Position numbers and translations under genes: made by a program. The notes beneath the pieces are model-generated. The model saw only the letters and a program-made list of their open reading frames with translations. It ran no database searches and was not told the DNA's origin. A DNA stretch of 64,000 nucleotides from Anthracocystis setariae (lineage: Eukaryota > Basidiomycota > Ustilaginomycetes > Ustilaginales > Ustilaginaceae). Shown here piece after piece: positions 11,737-22,759 of the stretch (the first letter of the stretch is position 1; each line of letters starts with the position of its first letter). The stretch is taken from contig CAKMXJ010000039.1 of the NCBI GenBank assembly GCA_928724745.1, forward strand, positions 310,001 to 374,000. The letters are read 5' to 3'.

Positions 11737-13113
11737 GGATCTATGGCAATGCGAGATACGCTCGAGCGGCTTGCAATCCTACTGATCCACACCGCTGGTG
11801 ATGTACAGACGCAGCGAAAGCTTGCTTTTATTAAAGCCCAAAAAGGGCTCTACTTGGAATGAATGAGTGGTTGTGAGAAGGGGATGAAGCAGGTAAGAAG
11901 CTGGAGCTTTCAGAAAGATGTGTGCTGATGGTCAGATCGCAGCAGAGGTGAGGCGGAACCAGGAACCAGGACCAAAAACGTGTCAGATGGGGCGAACAGT
12001 GATGCTGTAGACCACCACCATCAGCCTCGCTGTCAACTTTTCGGCATGCAGGTCAACCCCATGCATGGCTGCATACCTGCCGTGGCGTCTAGCGGTACCG
12101 CGGTAGCTACAGCGACCGCCAGGATACCAAAAAATCAGATGTGGCACACATACCTACAAAGCTGAATATCAGGACACAGCATTGAAGCCAAGTTGCACCA
12201 CGCTACCCGCGGGAAAAAGTGTGCCAAGATAAACCGTCAATAAAAGGTTATTGGTGGGATGAGATGATGAAAGGGCTGGACTGCGTGAGACAAGACGGAT
12301 AAAATGGGACCGTTGTGCGACGGACTGGGTCCATGTCCAGATGTATGCGTTCGGTGGCAAAGATGACTACTAGTGTGATGATGGCGGTTCAAGGAGTCGA
12401 GACTGTGGGCAGGTATGGCCCTGTAACTGCGATGTCTTCCAGCTCGACCGACCCACCACATCAGAAAAATTCCCATGCTCAAACAATGCCAGCTCGCATT
12501 CTTTGCTTGGCTGCGCGAGCGGACCTTTCCCCATTGGTCCCAAGACTGCCCTTTGTCTTGTATGCCGGCTCAGATGGGTATCGAATCGAGTCTGCGCCAC
12601 GTTTGCGAGGTGACTTAGCGAGCCATAAAGCGATTTAGACCAATGGACAGGTTTTCTTCCTGGCTCCTACGCGTGCAGTACTGCCCTTTGTCCTACACAC
12701 CGCGGCAAAGGATGGCTGCCACGGCTCCTTTATTGTAGCTGTTGGTCCGCAGAAAGGGCACTCCATCGAAACTCAGCGGAAGGTGCAGGCTTGCTGGACA
12801 TGGCTGACAAGGAAGGTGCCGTCTCATCACAGTCCGCACCAAAGCTCCTCGTCATGGTCAACGACATTCATTCTAGATCAGACAAAGAGATGCAGTTGCG
12901 CTAGACGCGGAAGCATGAAGATCCATGCTTTCCCTGCAGCGTTCCTCCGCCTAGCGCATGTTGGGCGCCGGTCATCACTGGTAGCACTTCATGCTGCGGG
13001 TTGGGTTGTTGCCATCGCGTAGAACAGGGTTCGTGTCGAATAACGAAAAGCAAAGGATTTAGGGTCAGTAAGCATGCAATGGCCCTCGCGCTTTCTCTTT
13101 GAGATCCAATGAC
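11737..13113. other. Intergenic region between FBP1 and the BTB gene
   Basis: About 1.4 kb. Short open frames on both strands show no conserved motif or consistent codon pattern. It would include the FBP1 3' UTR and the upstream region of the BTB gene. Nothing else was recognised. Confidence 0.4.
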
Positions 13114-14488
13114 TTACAGATCTTGAACATCTTCTTTCGAACCGAGGAAGACGGGGCAACGTTGGTGGATACTGGTAGGCTGAATGTCCAGAATACGCTC
13201 AGTGCCTGTGGTGGCCAAGCCGCCGGCCTGTTCGTTCAATTGGTGATAAGCATGTACTGAGGGTGGTCAGTCAACAGAGCGCCAATGGATTTCAAGAGGT
13301 GATGTGGCCCGAGAGCTTGTCGGAGCTCTGACGTGATGGATACTTGCCTGTTCAGTGAGGAATGCCATTGGGAAAGCCTCGTACAGCATCCTCAGCTTTC
13401 CGGACTTGGACTTCTTATCGTCGGGGTATCCGAAGATACCGCCATAGAGGAGAGTTCGGTGAACATCGGCGACCATGGAACCGATGTATCGGGCAGAGTA
13501 TGGCTTGGCACCCTCGGCCTTGGGGAACTTGATACTGTCGAGGTACTTGAGCACCGGCTCGTGGTAGTACATGCTGTTGCCTTCGTTGATCGAGTAAATC
13601 TTACCGCGGCTGGGAAGTCGAATGTTGGGGTGGGTCAAAATGAACTCGCCGATCTGGTTGTCCAGAGTGTAGCCGTTGACACCAGCACCTGTGGTCAAGA
13701 CCAGGTTAGCCGACGAGCCGTACATGCAGTAACCTGCGGCAACCATCTCGCGGCCCGGACGCAGGACGTCTTCCAGAGTACCTTTAGAGCCGTCCTTGAC
13801 AAGGTAGATTCCAAAGATGGTTCCGATGTTGACACCGGCATCGATGTTGCTGGAGCCGTCAAGAGGGTCAAAGACAACACAGTATTTGCCCTGTCCTCCC
13901 GCCTCCTTGTCGCCGACAAAGATGGCTTCGTCGTCCTCCTCGGAGACCAGCACAGCGGTCTTGCCAGAGGCTCGGAGAGCATTGATCATGATTTCGTTAG
14001 AGAGGACATCGAGCTTCTTTTGGTCCTCACCCTGTACGTTGGTGTTGCCCGCGGCGCCGATTCTATTGAAGATTCGACAATGTATGAGGATGCAAAGTGC
14101 AGCATAGTCAGCACCCGCAGCTTTTCTCGGCCGCTTCTCGTTCAATGAAGCGTATATTCTGGTTGCACCTACAGGTTGATCAAGCTGGCTTTTCGCACGT
14201 TGCTCTCGATGAATTTGCTGGGAGAAGTCACAAAAGCACAGCAAGAAGGCTGGTCGTCAGCAACAAGAGTTCGTGTGCAGATGCTTGGCCTCCTCTGCAG
14301 CTAGCAGCGTGCCGCTCGAGGGCATCTGGGTCGGACAGTACTCACCACGTTGTCTGGAGGGAGCTGAGCAGGATGGTGAGGTCACCGCTAGCAGCGCTCT
14401 GATCCCTGCGCTTAAAGCCCTCGGTCAGGACATGACGAGTGAGGGTGATGATATCGGTAGAAGGAGGGGAGTAGTCTTCGGCGCCCAT
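13114..14488 (-). CDS. FBP1: Fructose-1,6-bisphosphatase, four exons
   Basis: Minus-strand exons are 14488-14346, 14217-14173, 14062-13348 and 13227-13114, together 338 residues, the usual FBPase length. Recognisable segments are [30 protein letters not shown] (metal-binding acidic loop), [12 protein letters not shown] (catalytic metal site), [28 protein letters not shown] and [20 protein letters not shown]. The enzyme hydrolyses fructose-1,6-bisphosphate to fructose-6-phosphate in gluconeogenesis in the cytosol. Introns 1 and 2 are GT-AG. Intron 3 (13347-13228) opens with GCAAGT and is read as a GC-AG intron, because only that junction restores [10 protein letters not shown]. Reading through the junction loses the conserved C-terminus. 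Confidence 0.95.
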
Positions 14489-15029
14489 GTTGTTCAACGA
14501 TATCGACTATGCAGTCTGCAGTGCAAGGAGGTATCGGTCGTCAGTTAGGCTCGTTCGAACAACGGCGCCAGAACGGCAAAAACGGACTCACTTTTGGTGG
14601 ATCTGGTGGCTCTAGATGGTGAAGACGCGAAAATCAACCAGGTCACCGTTTTGTTGAGGATGGCAGAGGAAGTTGGTGGGCTGAAGACGGTGGTCGGTGG
14701 AGAGAGGCGGCCGATATCCGATCCTGTCTGGAGGTCTTGGCCTGTTTGTGTGGAGTGAAGCATTCGCGGAAAGGTCCGGTTACTGGATGCTGCCCTCCAG
14801 TACTGGACGGCCGGTGTCCGTGAATGCGCGTTGGCTTTGACCGGCTAATCAATTAGTCACGGGTCTAGCGTCGAGACTACGCACTTGACACAAGGCGCAG
14901 GGTTCGCCTGATCTGGCACCCAGCGGACTCACGTCGAAGCGGTAGCCTTCTGAGGGCAGGAGCGGTGGCAGCACGGTATGATGCGAAATTGCCGCTTTGT
15001 TGCTGGGGAAAGGGTGCAAATTCCACCGT

Positions 15030-15068
15030 GCTGTGCTGTGTTCTGTGCTGTGCTGTGCTGTGCTGTAC
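15030..15068. repeat. (CTGTG)n pentanucleotide array
   Basis: About seven tandem CTGTG-type units, with one interruption, seen directly. It lies in the intergenic DNA upstream of FBP1. Confidence 0.85.
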
Positions 15069-16460
15069 CATCGCACTAGCGTGTCTGCTGGCTGGTTCCA
15101 AGTCGCAGCGGTTTGTGGAGTATTTCGGGCCATTTGAAAGCCGACTTGGTCCTAGTCGGACGAGTCCGGATCAAGCGGCTCCCGTGACTTTCGCCCTGGC
15201 CCCACGCTCTTTCGTCGATTCACGACTGTGCAGGTTGGAATTCCTCGCACGCCAGTATGATCTCGTCGATGGATGGTTTGCATGCCTGCTACCGTGGCCG
15301 TTGGCATATCTCAAGCGTTCCCGGATGACCTTGGCAACCTCCACCGATAGGATATGTCTAGTCAGGCTCGATCGATGCCGGCCAGAAGGACCCAATCTGA
15401 TGGAGTGGCCTCTCGGCCAGCCGATACTTCCCAGTATCGTCGGTCCGAGCCCCGTTTTCCGGTCCGTCACTTGCATGTCATCTGCTGCGTATCACGGCCG
15501 TCCTTCCTTGATGCGCTCTGTCAACATTGGACTCTGCAAAGTAATGCACAGAACAAAAACGTCTTAGAAATGATGGACCCGAAATCCTGAATTAAATATC
15601 CAGAACGATCGAATGTTACATCGAGGACGTCGACATGCTCGGGTTCGTTGTCAGAGTGAGGGATCAGCCTCGCAACGGGTTCTGGGCAATCATCATATTT
15701 AGAGAACACAGACATCACCGAGTCAGATGGCCCGTTATGTTGCAAATGCGAAGAGCAGAAGATGATAGCGGTCCTGGCTGGATCCATCCTCGCACCAAGG
15801 CAGAGAGCCGTGCATCGCAGATATACCGGCACCACTCTGATGCCTAGCCAACAAAGCTCGAGAGAGCATCGTATGCAGGGCCGCGTACTGAACAACACAC
15901 CCACCAGGCAAGACAACAGCGATGCCTCACAAAAGAAAATCGACCTTACTCAGATCAGGGCACAGCAAATGCGGCGGTCTTGTACCACTGAATAGGCTCA
16001 AAGACTCTCCGTCACAAGGCTCGCACAGGTTGGCGATGCATGCAAGGAAGCAGGGGTTCCAGAAGGTGCGTCTGCAACACCGCGTGGCCAAACTGTAGCT
16101 ACGTGAGGAGGTAGCTGTACTGAGCCCGGATCGCAAGGCTAGCACATGTCACCTGCACGGCGGGCTATCTCGCTCGACTGGGGTGGTTGCCAGGTCCACA
16201 GTGCCCAGAGCCGCAAGGAGACGGTTCAACCGAGACCACCTGTGAGAAACACGAGGCGGCGTGGCTCTCTCTTACAACGTGTCACCTAAACACGCCAACG
16301 CACCCAATGTCAGGGTTTAGACAGTACGCACAGCTCAATGAACATAGGAGTGTCTACGGCCTGCTTTCTGATCATGCTTCATCGACATCAACGACGAGGG
16401 ACATCCTCGAGCCTCGTAGGCAGAGCACGTACCGAGGATCGGCGTGCCACGAGGAACCCG

Positions 16461-16484
16461 CAGCAGCAGCAGCAGCAGCAGCAG
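16461..16484. repeat. (CAG)8 trinucleotide run
   Basis: Eight perfect CAG units in non-coding DNA. Frames across it read as poly-Gln or poly-Ala, but no gene is supported. Confidence 0.85.
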
Positions 16485-19400
16485 CTCGAGACCGGTTCGG
16501 GGTGCCGAGGTTTGCTGGCTTAACATACAAAAGGGATTCCTCGGCCAGGCATCAGGCGATCGCAGGCTAATTTCGACATGTCCCGACCGAAGGTCACGGT
16601 AAATCTCAGGGTCCTGAGCTGATTGACATGTCTCGGGTGTTGGTTGGTCTCCTCCGCTTCTGAAACCGAATGCAATCTGTGCTCCCAGCCGCCCAGCTTA
16701 CTATAGCTCTCACAGAGAGACGTAAGAAAGCAAGATGCAAATCCATTTCACACACCGATGCACAGATAAGAGCAACCCAGACATCGATTCAATCATCCTT
16801 GAACGCCAGGCTGAAGGTCTTAAAACAGGTCCGTTAAGCGCAGCACCGTGAAGGCTGTCCCTTGGACTATTCAGCCATAAACCTAGCAATTGATTGCGCT
16901 ATAGCTCAAGCAGGTTATCGAGGCACGTCTCAACGTACGAGGACCGCTACACGATGTCGATGATGACGTCTTCTGGTCGGGTCTGTCCATTGCTCTATGT
17001 ATGTGAAGTTAATCAACCAGATAGCAGCCGGACCGCGTAGGCGCCACTGACTCACCTGTTCGAATGCTCAATGGCGACTTCGGCTCGTCCACTCGAAGCT
17101 TCCGTCATAAGATGCTCGCCAAGGGCTCACGAGCCCGTGCCGAGCTGAACAAGATTCTCCCTTCACAGCCAAGGATGAAGCCCTGCTGCACATCAGCATG
17201 CAAGCACGTAGCATAGGCGGCTGCTCAGCAACAGCTCGACCTGGAAGCACTCTTCTGCAAGTGTCGAAGGCTCGCAGCGCTGCTGACATGTTGAATGAGC
17301 CGCCAGTCCTACTTTTGCTAGCAGGCTCTACTGTTCTGCTCGTGGAGCATCGTCTAGCAAACTCGCAATCGGGTGTGTCTGACCTTGCCAGTCTTTGGAG
17401 TGCCTCGCTGCTTTCCGACTGTGGCCCGTCGCTTGTTTCATGGTCTTGGAAGCAAGCACACGGGTGCTCCCTGTCTTGGCCTCAGCTCTGCGTATTTGAC
17501 AAAGAGGCATCCATTCTTGCTTCTGTACTTCCACCATCCCCAACGTTGTTCCCCGGTCCTGTTTTGCCCTTTGACATTTGCAAGCCTTTGCTTCATTTCT
17601 TCGCTCTTCGACTCTTTGGTCGTAGAGCTCGTTCCTCGCTTCCTCTTCCTCTTTCTGCGCCTTTCTCTGACTCCTGCTCGACCTCTTACTAGCTTCAAGC
17701 TCTCGACTGGCTCGAGATCAGCTTGATAGTTAGCCCGCCAACCACGCCAACAGACCGACTGTCACTCAAAGAACACAAACCGAATCATAGGTCTGCATCG
17801 CCAGAGCCCTGCGATCGGAGCCCAAAGGCGTCAGCAAGGCAGCACTCACACTGGCGTAAGATCTTGGGATCCTTTGCAACACGATCCTTTTGTTTGTGGA
17901 GCTTATTTCGAGTTCCCTTGCAGCGGTTCAGCCCTGAGCGTACTATCAAGGTGTTTGACATCTGCTCTCGCTGTTGCCAACCCTAGCCGACCAGATTCCA
18001 ACTGCTTCGCTCTAACACAACAAAAACTTTCTTCCGCCCATTTATCCATCGAAACCTCCTCTGCGTGCCCGCCCGGAACCGCTGCCACTATATTGCCCGA
18101 CCCGTGACCGACACAGGACCCATCACCTACGACTTCAACGGAGCTGAGAACGACCGACAAAAGACAGCGCATTGCAGAGAACAGGAGGAGCGAAGCTGAG
18201 AGAAAGTGCAGTGGCGTCCAAGTAAGCCAAGGCGCTCATCAAACTCTACGCGACACTCGATCTCACGGTAGCCACCAAAGGCATCGCGACCACTCCGACC
18301 TTCTTGTTATCTTTGTTCGAAACCGACGCGTAGATCCCGACCGATCTTGATCTAAGGTGAGTAAACGATGCCTTCCAGTCTCCGTCGGGCTGTCGTGGAT
18401 GAGCTTGGCGTGGGAAGCAGCGCGCTCTTGTCATCTTTGCCGGTCATCAAGCTGTACATCGGCGAGGCGCCATTGGCGCCAGTCGATTCTACGTTGGGTT
18501 TGCATGACCGTGATGGGGCGTGGAGCACGAGGGCGGCCATATAAGCCCATGGCAGTAGCGGCATAAACGCCCGAGAGAGAACCAAGCGGCTATGTGGGCA
18601 ACCCAAGCGGAGCCTAGGCGCACCATCCGAGGCGATGCGGTGGATCGAGTAGCTAAGGTGTTGAACTGCACCATTGCAGCCCAGCATGCAGCATGGTGAG
18701 TTGGCTGAATGCGCACAAGCTTGGGAAAATCCGAGCGGCCCGCGTCTCGTCCGACCATCGAAACGAGCGCTTCGGAGTCTAGCCGCTGCGGCTGAGATTG
18801 CGTTTTCGATGGAATGCAGCCAAAAGTCACCCAACAGCGTTTAAAGCTGTACTGTACAGCTCCGTTGAAGCGCTCGGGGAAAGCGTGGGCCTGGGATCAA
18901 TGCAGACTTAGGCAAATTTGCTTACTGCTGCTGCCAACAATCCATAACTCCATTTATGGACTCGCGTTTCTCCTGACCCGGACCAAATGAATTTCATGCA
19001 CTGTGCAGTGCAGCAGTGGCCTGAATTCATTTGCGAAGATTCATTTTTGTCGTCGACCCGCGTTGCCTGGCCTCGAGCCTCGGCAGAGGGGCGGGCAACG
19101 CGCCCTGCTGGGCTTTGAAAAGGCGGAGGAGGAATTCGAATTCTGCCTTGTCGAGGCTCTTGCCTGCTTCTCTCAGGCACGTCTGCGTCCACGATTGCAT
19201 CGACTGTTGCAGCTTTTCCGCTCAAGCTTCAGGTTGGATTGTCTCATGGTTCCCGAGCGTTGCTTCGTGGGATTCTTCTCTTGCCTATCTAGTGGCAATC
19301 AAGGTTGGCAATTTGCTGATTGTGCGCCTGCCCGGTTGGCCCACATCGTACTTGTCCGCGTGTGCTGCTTTGCAGTACTGTACTGTACAGTCCAAGTACA

Positions 19401-19588
19401 GAACCGGTAACTTTTTGCCGCGTACCTGATAGCAAAGCTCGAGCCAAAAGGCGTACCTTGTCCAGCTGTCAGACGCGGTCGGGGATGGCTTTGATTTGGC
19501 TCCGCCTCGGTGTTCGAAGCTTAAGTTGCCATCTGCTAGCACCTCGCTGTCTCCCGCCTCCGCCCCGAAACGGTGCGAAAAGCGTAGA

Positions 19589-19616
19589 ACTGTACCGTAC
19601 CGTACCGTACTGTACT
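19589..19616. repeat. (CGTAC)n / (TACTG)n pentanucleotide array
   Basis: Imperfect tandem CGTAC units turning into TACTG. A related cluster of alternating TACTG and CAGTA sits at about 19374-19400. Confidence 0.8.
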
Positions 19617-20173
19617 ATGGTTTAGTCTTCCGATTCGATGCCCGTCTCGATCTTGCTCTCACTTGCAGCCAGACCAGCGTCGCGGATCACAAACTCGTCT
19701 TAGCGCACGGGCTCGTCGTTCTCCACTCGAAACCGTTTCGATCGATCGTTCATTTGTGCGTTCCAGTATCTTTCCCGTTCGATTCGAAACTGCATGCCAA
19801 AGTGTCTTGCAACCTACGATCCGAGCGATCAGTGTCCAGCTGAGAGCAACGAGCTGTAGGCAAGGGGCGGGCAGCAGGGTTGCGATGGACGAGACGGCAT
19901 CAGATTTGCCAACCGCTTCAGCTGCTACATTGCGATGGACAAGGCGACTGGAGCGCAAGCCACCGCGAGCCCAGCTGCTCGGCTGGATGGTGGTGAACGG
20001 GGTCTGAGCTGAAGCGACGGTTTCCACCCTGCTGTCAAACCCCGTGCGGATTGTACCGTAGCCTCGCTTGCTCCCTTTTTTTTTCCCACCCATTGCACCG
20101 TGCTCGAGCGTGGCAGGCGGCTTGCACCTCGTCTGGAGTTGAATTTCTGCAGCTGCAATTTTTCGAGTACAGT

Positions 20174-20201
20174 TGCTGTACTGTACTGTACTGTACTGCA
20201 C
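20174..20201. repeat. (TACTG)n pentanucleotide array
   Basis: About five tandem TACTG-type units, on the opposite strand sense to the (TACAG/CAGTA) array at 24951. Confidence 0.85.
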
Positions 20202-21442
20202 TGCGAACCATCGATTTCAGCCTTGCATACCACTGTTTCCGCGTTGCAGCTCGGCTAAAGCGTTTCATTACCTCGCACCTGCATCTCGGACCTGTCAAGA
20301 CAGCGTGCATGTCTCGCCTTTCTGCACTTCAGCTGCCTTAACCCTCTGCTCCCTTGCATCCAACACTTTCCCCCCCCCCCAATTCTTCATGCTATCTGCA
20401 TCTGCTGTCACATCCCTCGGTGGGCTCCTCCCGCCGTTTCTTCTCTCCCTCACCTCCTTTAGCCTTTTTTGGCTGGACACGTTTCGACCACCTTATGGTT
20501 GGTCCGGCGTTGGCACTCATTTGTGCATTCCCTCCCTCGGCCTGCATTCACTCGTATTTTGCCACAATTGTCTCGACACTCCCACCCTCGCCGAAGCCGA
20601 TGTGTCCAAAGATTCTTTCCGCCTTGTTCTTCTTGACATGGCCTTGGCGTCACTTTCGCTTGAACGCCGCTGGAATGCCTCCTTCCAGCAGTCGGGAAGC
20701 GTTCGCTGCTCAAGTCGCTGAAGCTGTCATTTGGCTTCTTCCACTCGAGTCGAGAGTTCAGTTGCGGTGCGTGGCTTTGTGCTACCCGAGCCAGCCAGCC
20801 AGCCCCCCCCTTCCAATGCGCTCTGCATCCACAGCCCCTTCGCCTCGCCTCGCTTCACGTCCCCACCTCTCCTGACAACCTTGATCTTTCTTCCTGTCCC
20901 TTACCGCGTCCGCCCCTCCTGCGCCCACTCAACACCTACAGTTACAGTGCATCACTTATCAGCTCCTTCTCGTTCCTTATAAGTCCCCTCGCTTCGACCA
21001 AGTACACCAAGCCATTCCGATCCCAACCTCCCCCCTTGCTTCATCCACCATCCACGCCTTCGTCGTCCATTCCGCCTCGCTTAGCATTCTTCCCTACCTA
21101 GTCACTTCCGCCGCCTTCTTGTTTGGTCGTGTCACTTCCTTTCTGCGACTCCACTCCCAGCACCGATTCCCATCAACATCACCATCTACATCGACGTCTA
21201 GTCTCGGCTCTTCCTCACGACTTGTCTCTTCTCGATCAACCTTGTTTGGCTGTGGATTGTCTTTTCAAGTGCACGCCTCTCGAAGCATACATCCTCCGAT
21301 CGCTTCATAAGGGCTGCTTTGGTAGCATTCTCGACAGTAGATCTCGCGTTCCTTCTTCTTTGGCCTGCCGACGCCATCCATTCCTCCCCTTCTTAAACCC
21401 GACACTCTTTCTTCCACCATCCACCACATCCGTTCAGACACC

Positions 21443-22759
21443 ATGGCTTCCTCACAAGCTTCCACCTCGGCTTCTGGCATCAACTCTAGCTTTCTCCGCC
21501 GACACCCCGCCAGCTTGATACCCAAGCTTGTTCACAACCCCGCCATCACTGATCTCATCAAGAGCCCCGTCACTCGCGAAATGGTTGTCTACCTTGCTAA
21601 CCAGGCTGCACACGTGATCCAGTGCGGCTCAACACATTCCCCCGACTCGCCCCCTGCTACGCCAACCCGGTCCATCGCCTCGGCCGAAGCCGATCCTGCG
21701 GGCAAGCTCGAGGTCAACGGCCTTCCCAGCTTGGAGACCTTCATCGCTCTGCTCGTAGAGAGGTCCAACGTCCAGGTCCCCACCCTTCTTTGCACCCTCG
21801 TCTACCTCGAGCGATTGAGGTCCAGGCTTCCACGCGTTGCCAAGGGCATGCACTGCACTCGTCACCGTGTCTTCCTTGCCACCCTCATCGTCGCCGCCAA
21901 GTACCTCAACGACTCATCGCCCAAGAACAAGCATTGGACCAAGTACGCTGCTCTCTTCTCTCAAGCCGAGGTCAACCTCATGGAGAAGCAGCTTCTCTAC
22001 CTTCTCGACTACGATCTTCGTATCGAGGAGGAGGAGCTCATGCTTCACTTTGCCCCCTTCTTCCGTCGGGTCGAGACGCGTGCCGAGGCTGGTCGTCGCG
22101 AGATGCACCTTCGTGGTCTCGACTGTGGCCGCGAGCGCGAGCGTTACGTTCGTGCTAGCGAGCGCCGTGTTCATCTCCGCAATCTCCCCGCTTCCGAGGT
22201 GCCTTGCTGGAACCAGAAGAGCGAGGCAACACGCTACGAGCAGCATCGCCGCTCGTCTGCTTACGACTCGCCTGACTCGCTGGATGCCTCTCCGAAGGAG
22301 ATGTACAGCCACCAGTCGTCCTCGCTCATGACGCGACAGGACTCTGCGGAGTCTAATTCCAGCTCCACCTCATCCGAAGCTGATCTGACCGATGACAATG
22401 GTTCGTCCTCGTCATCGGCCGAAGACTACGATGACTACGAAGATGAGTACCTCGAGCATGAGGGGCTCGATGCACGAATGCAGCAGCATTCCGTATCTGG
22501 GCTGCCCTCCAGTCAATCGGTTCCGGTAATGGTCGCCAACGGCGAGGACCTTGATGGTCACAAGCCTGGCTCCATCATGCATCGCTACCTCGCTCAAGCA
22601 GTTCCTTCCAGTCTCAAGAAGGGCTCTTCCTCGCACATTGACATGCAGCAGCCAAGCCAAGCACATCTGCCTACCTCGCACTCGATGCGCAGCGTTCGAA
22701 GCAGCTCGAATCTCCTCTCTAGAATGCTCGGCGGCAATCAGCCCTCGGCAGCGTACTAG
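21443..22759 (+). CDS. PCL (Pho85-type) cyclin
   Basis: A 438-residue single-exon protein. The cyclin box lies at about residues 90-200: [20 protein letters not shown], a second helix with [12 protein letters not shown], then [30 protein letters not shown] and [16 protein letters not shown], the pattern of PCL1/2-type cyclins. These cyclins activate Pho85/Cdk5-like kinases and link the cell cycle to polar growth; in U. maydis one member, Pcl12, acts in filament formation. Whether this is that gene cannot be decided here. The C-terminal half is disordered, with an acidic Ser-rich tract (about 300-350). The ATG follows a long C/T-rich leader. Confidence 0.88.
   Translation: MASSQASTSASGINSSFLRRHPASLIPKLVHNPAITDLIKSPVTREMVVYLANQAAHVIQCGSTHSPDSPPATPTRSIASAEADPAGKLEVNGLPSLETFIALLVERSNVQVPTLLCTLVYLERLRSRLPRVAKGMHCTRHRVFLATLIVAAKYLNDSSPKNKHWTKYAALFSQAEVNLMEKQLLYLLDYDLRIEEEELMLHFAPFFRRVETRAEAGRREMHLRGLDCGRERERYVRASERRVHLRNLPASEVPCWNQKSEATRYEQHRRSSAYDSPDSLDASPKEMYSHQSSSLMTRQDSAESNSSSTSSEADLTDDNGSSSSSAEDYDDYEDEYLEHEGLDARMQQHSVSGLPSSQSVPVMVANGEDLDGHKPGSIMHRYLAQAVPSSLKKGSSSHIDMQQPSQAHLPTSHSMRSVRSSSNLLSRMLGGNQPSAAY

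Larger units (their letters stand above)
14489..21442. other. Gene-free 7 kb region upstream of the PCL-type cyclin
   Basis: No coding sequence can be supported on either strand over nearly 7 kb, the longest empty stretch in the window. It contains several pentanucleotide arrays, a (CAG)8 run and many short frames. From about 20340 to 21442 the plus strand becomes markedly C/T-rich, as in a long leader or core promoter of the downstream cyclin gene. A TATAAG sequence lies at 20978-20983, about 465 bases before the cyclin ATG, and is a possible but unproven TATA element. A non-coding transcript here is possible but cannot be shown. Confidence 0.5.

Noticed and set aside
18352..18834. A 160-codon minus-strand frame in the gene desert.
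   Set aside because: No motif, no clear codon pattern, and overlapping frames of similar length on both strands.
20173..20875. Overlapping plus-strand frames of about 170-180 codons upstream of the cyclin.
   Set aside because: They are C/T-rich, start inside a TACTG array and show no domain; read as leader or promoter DNA.
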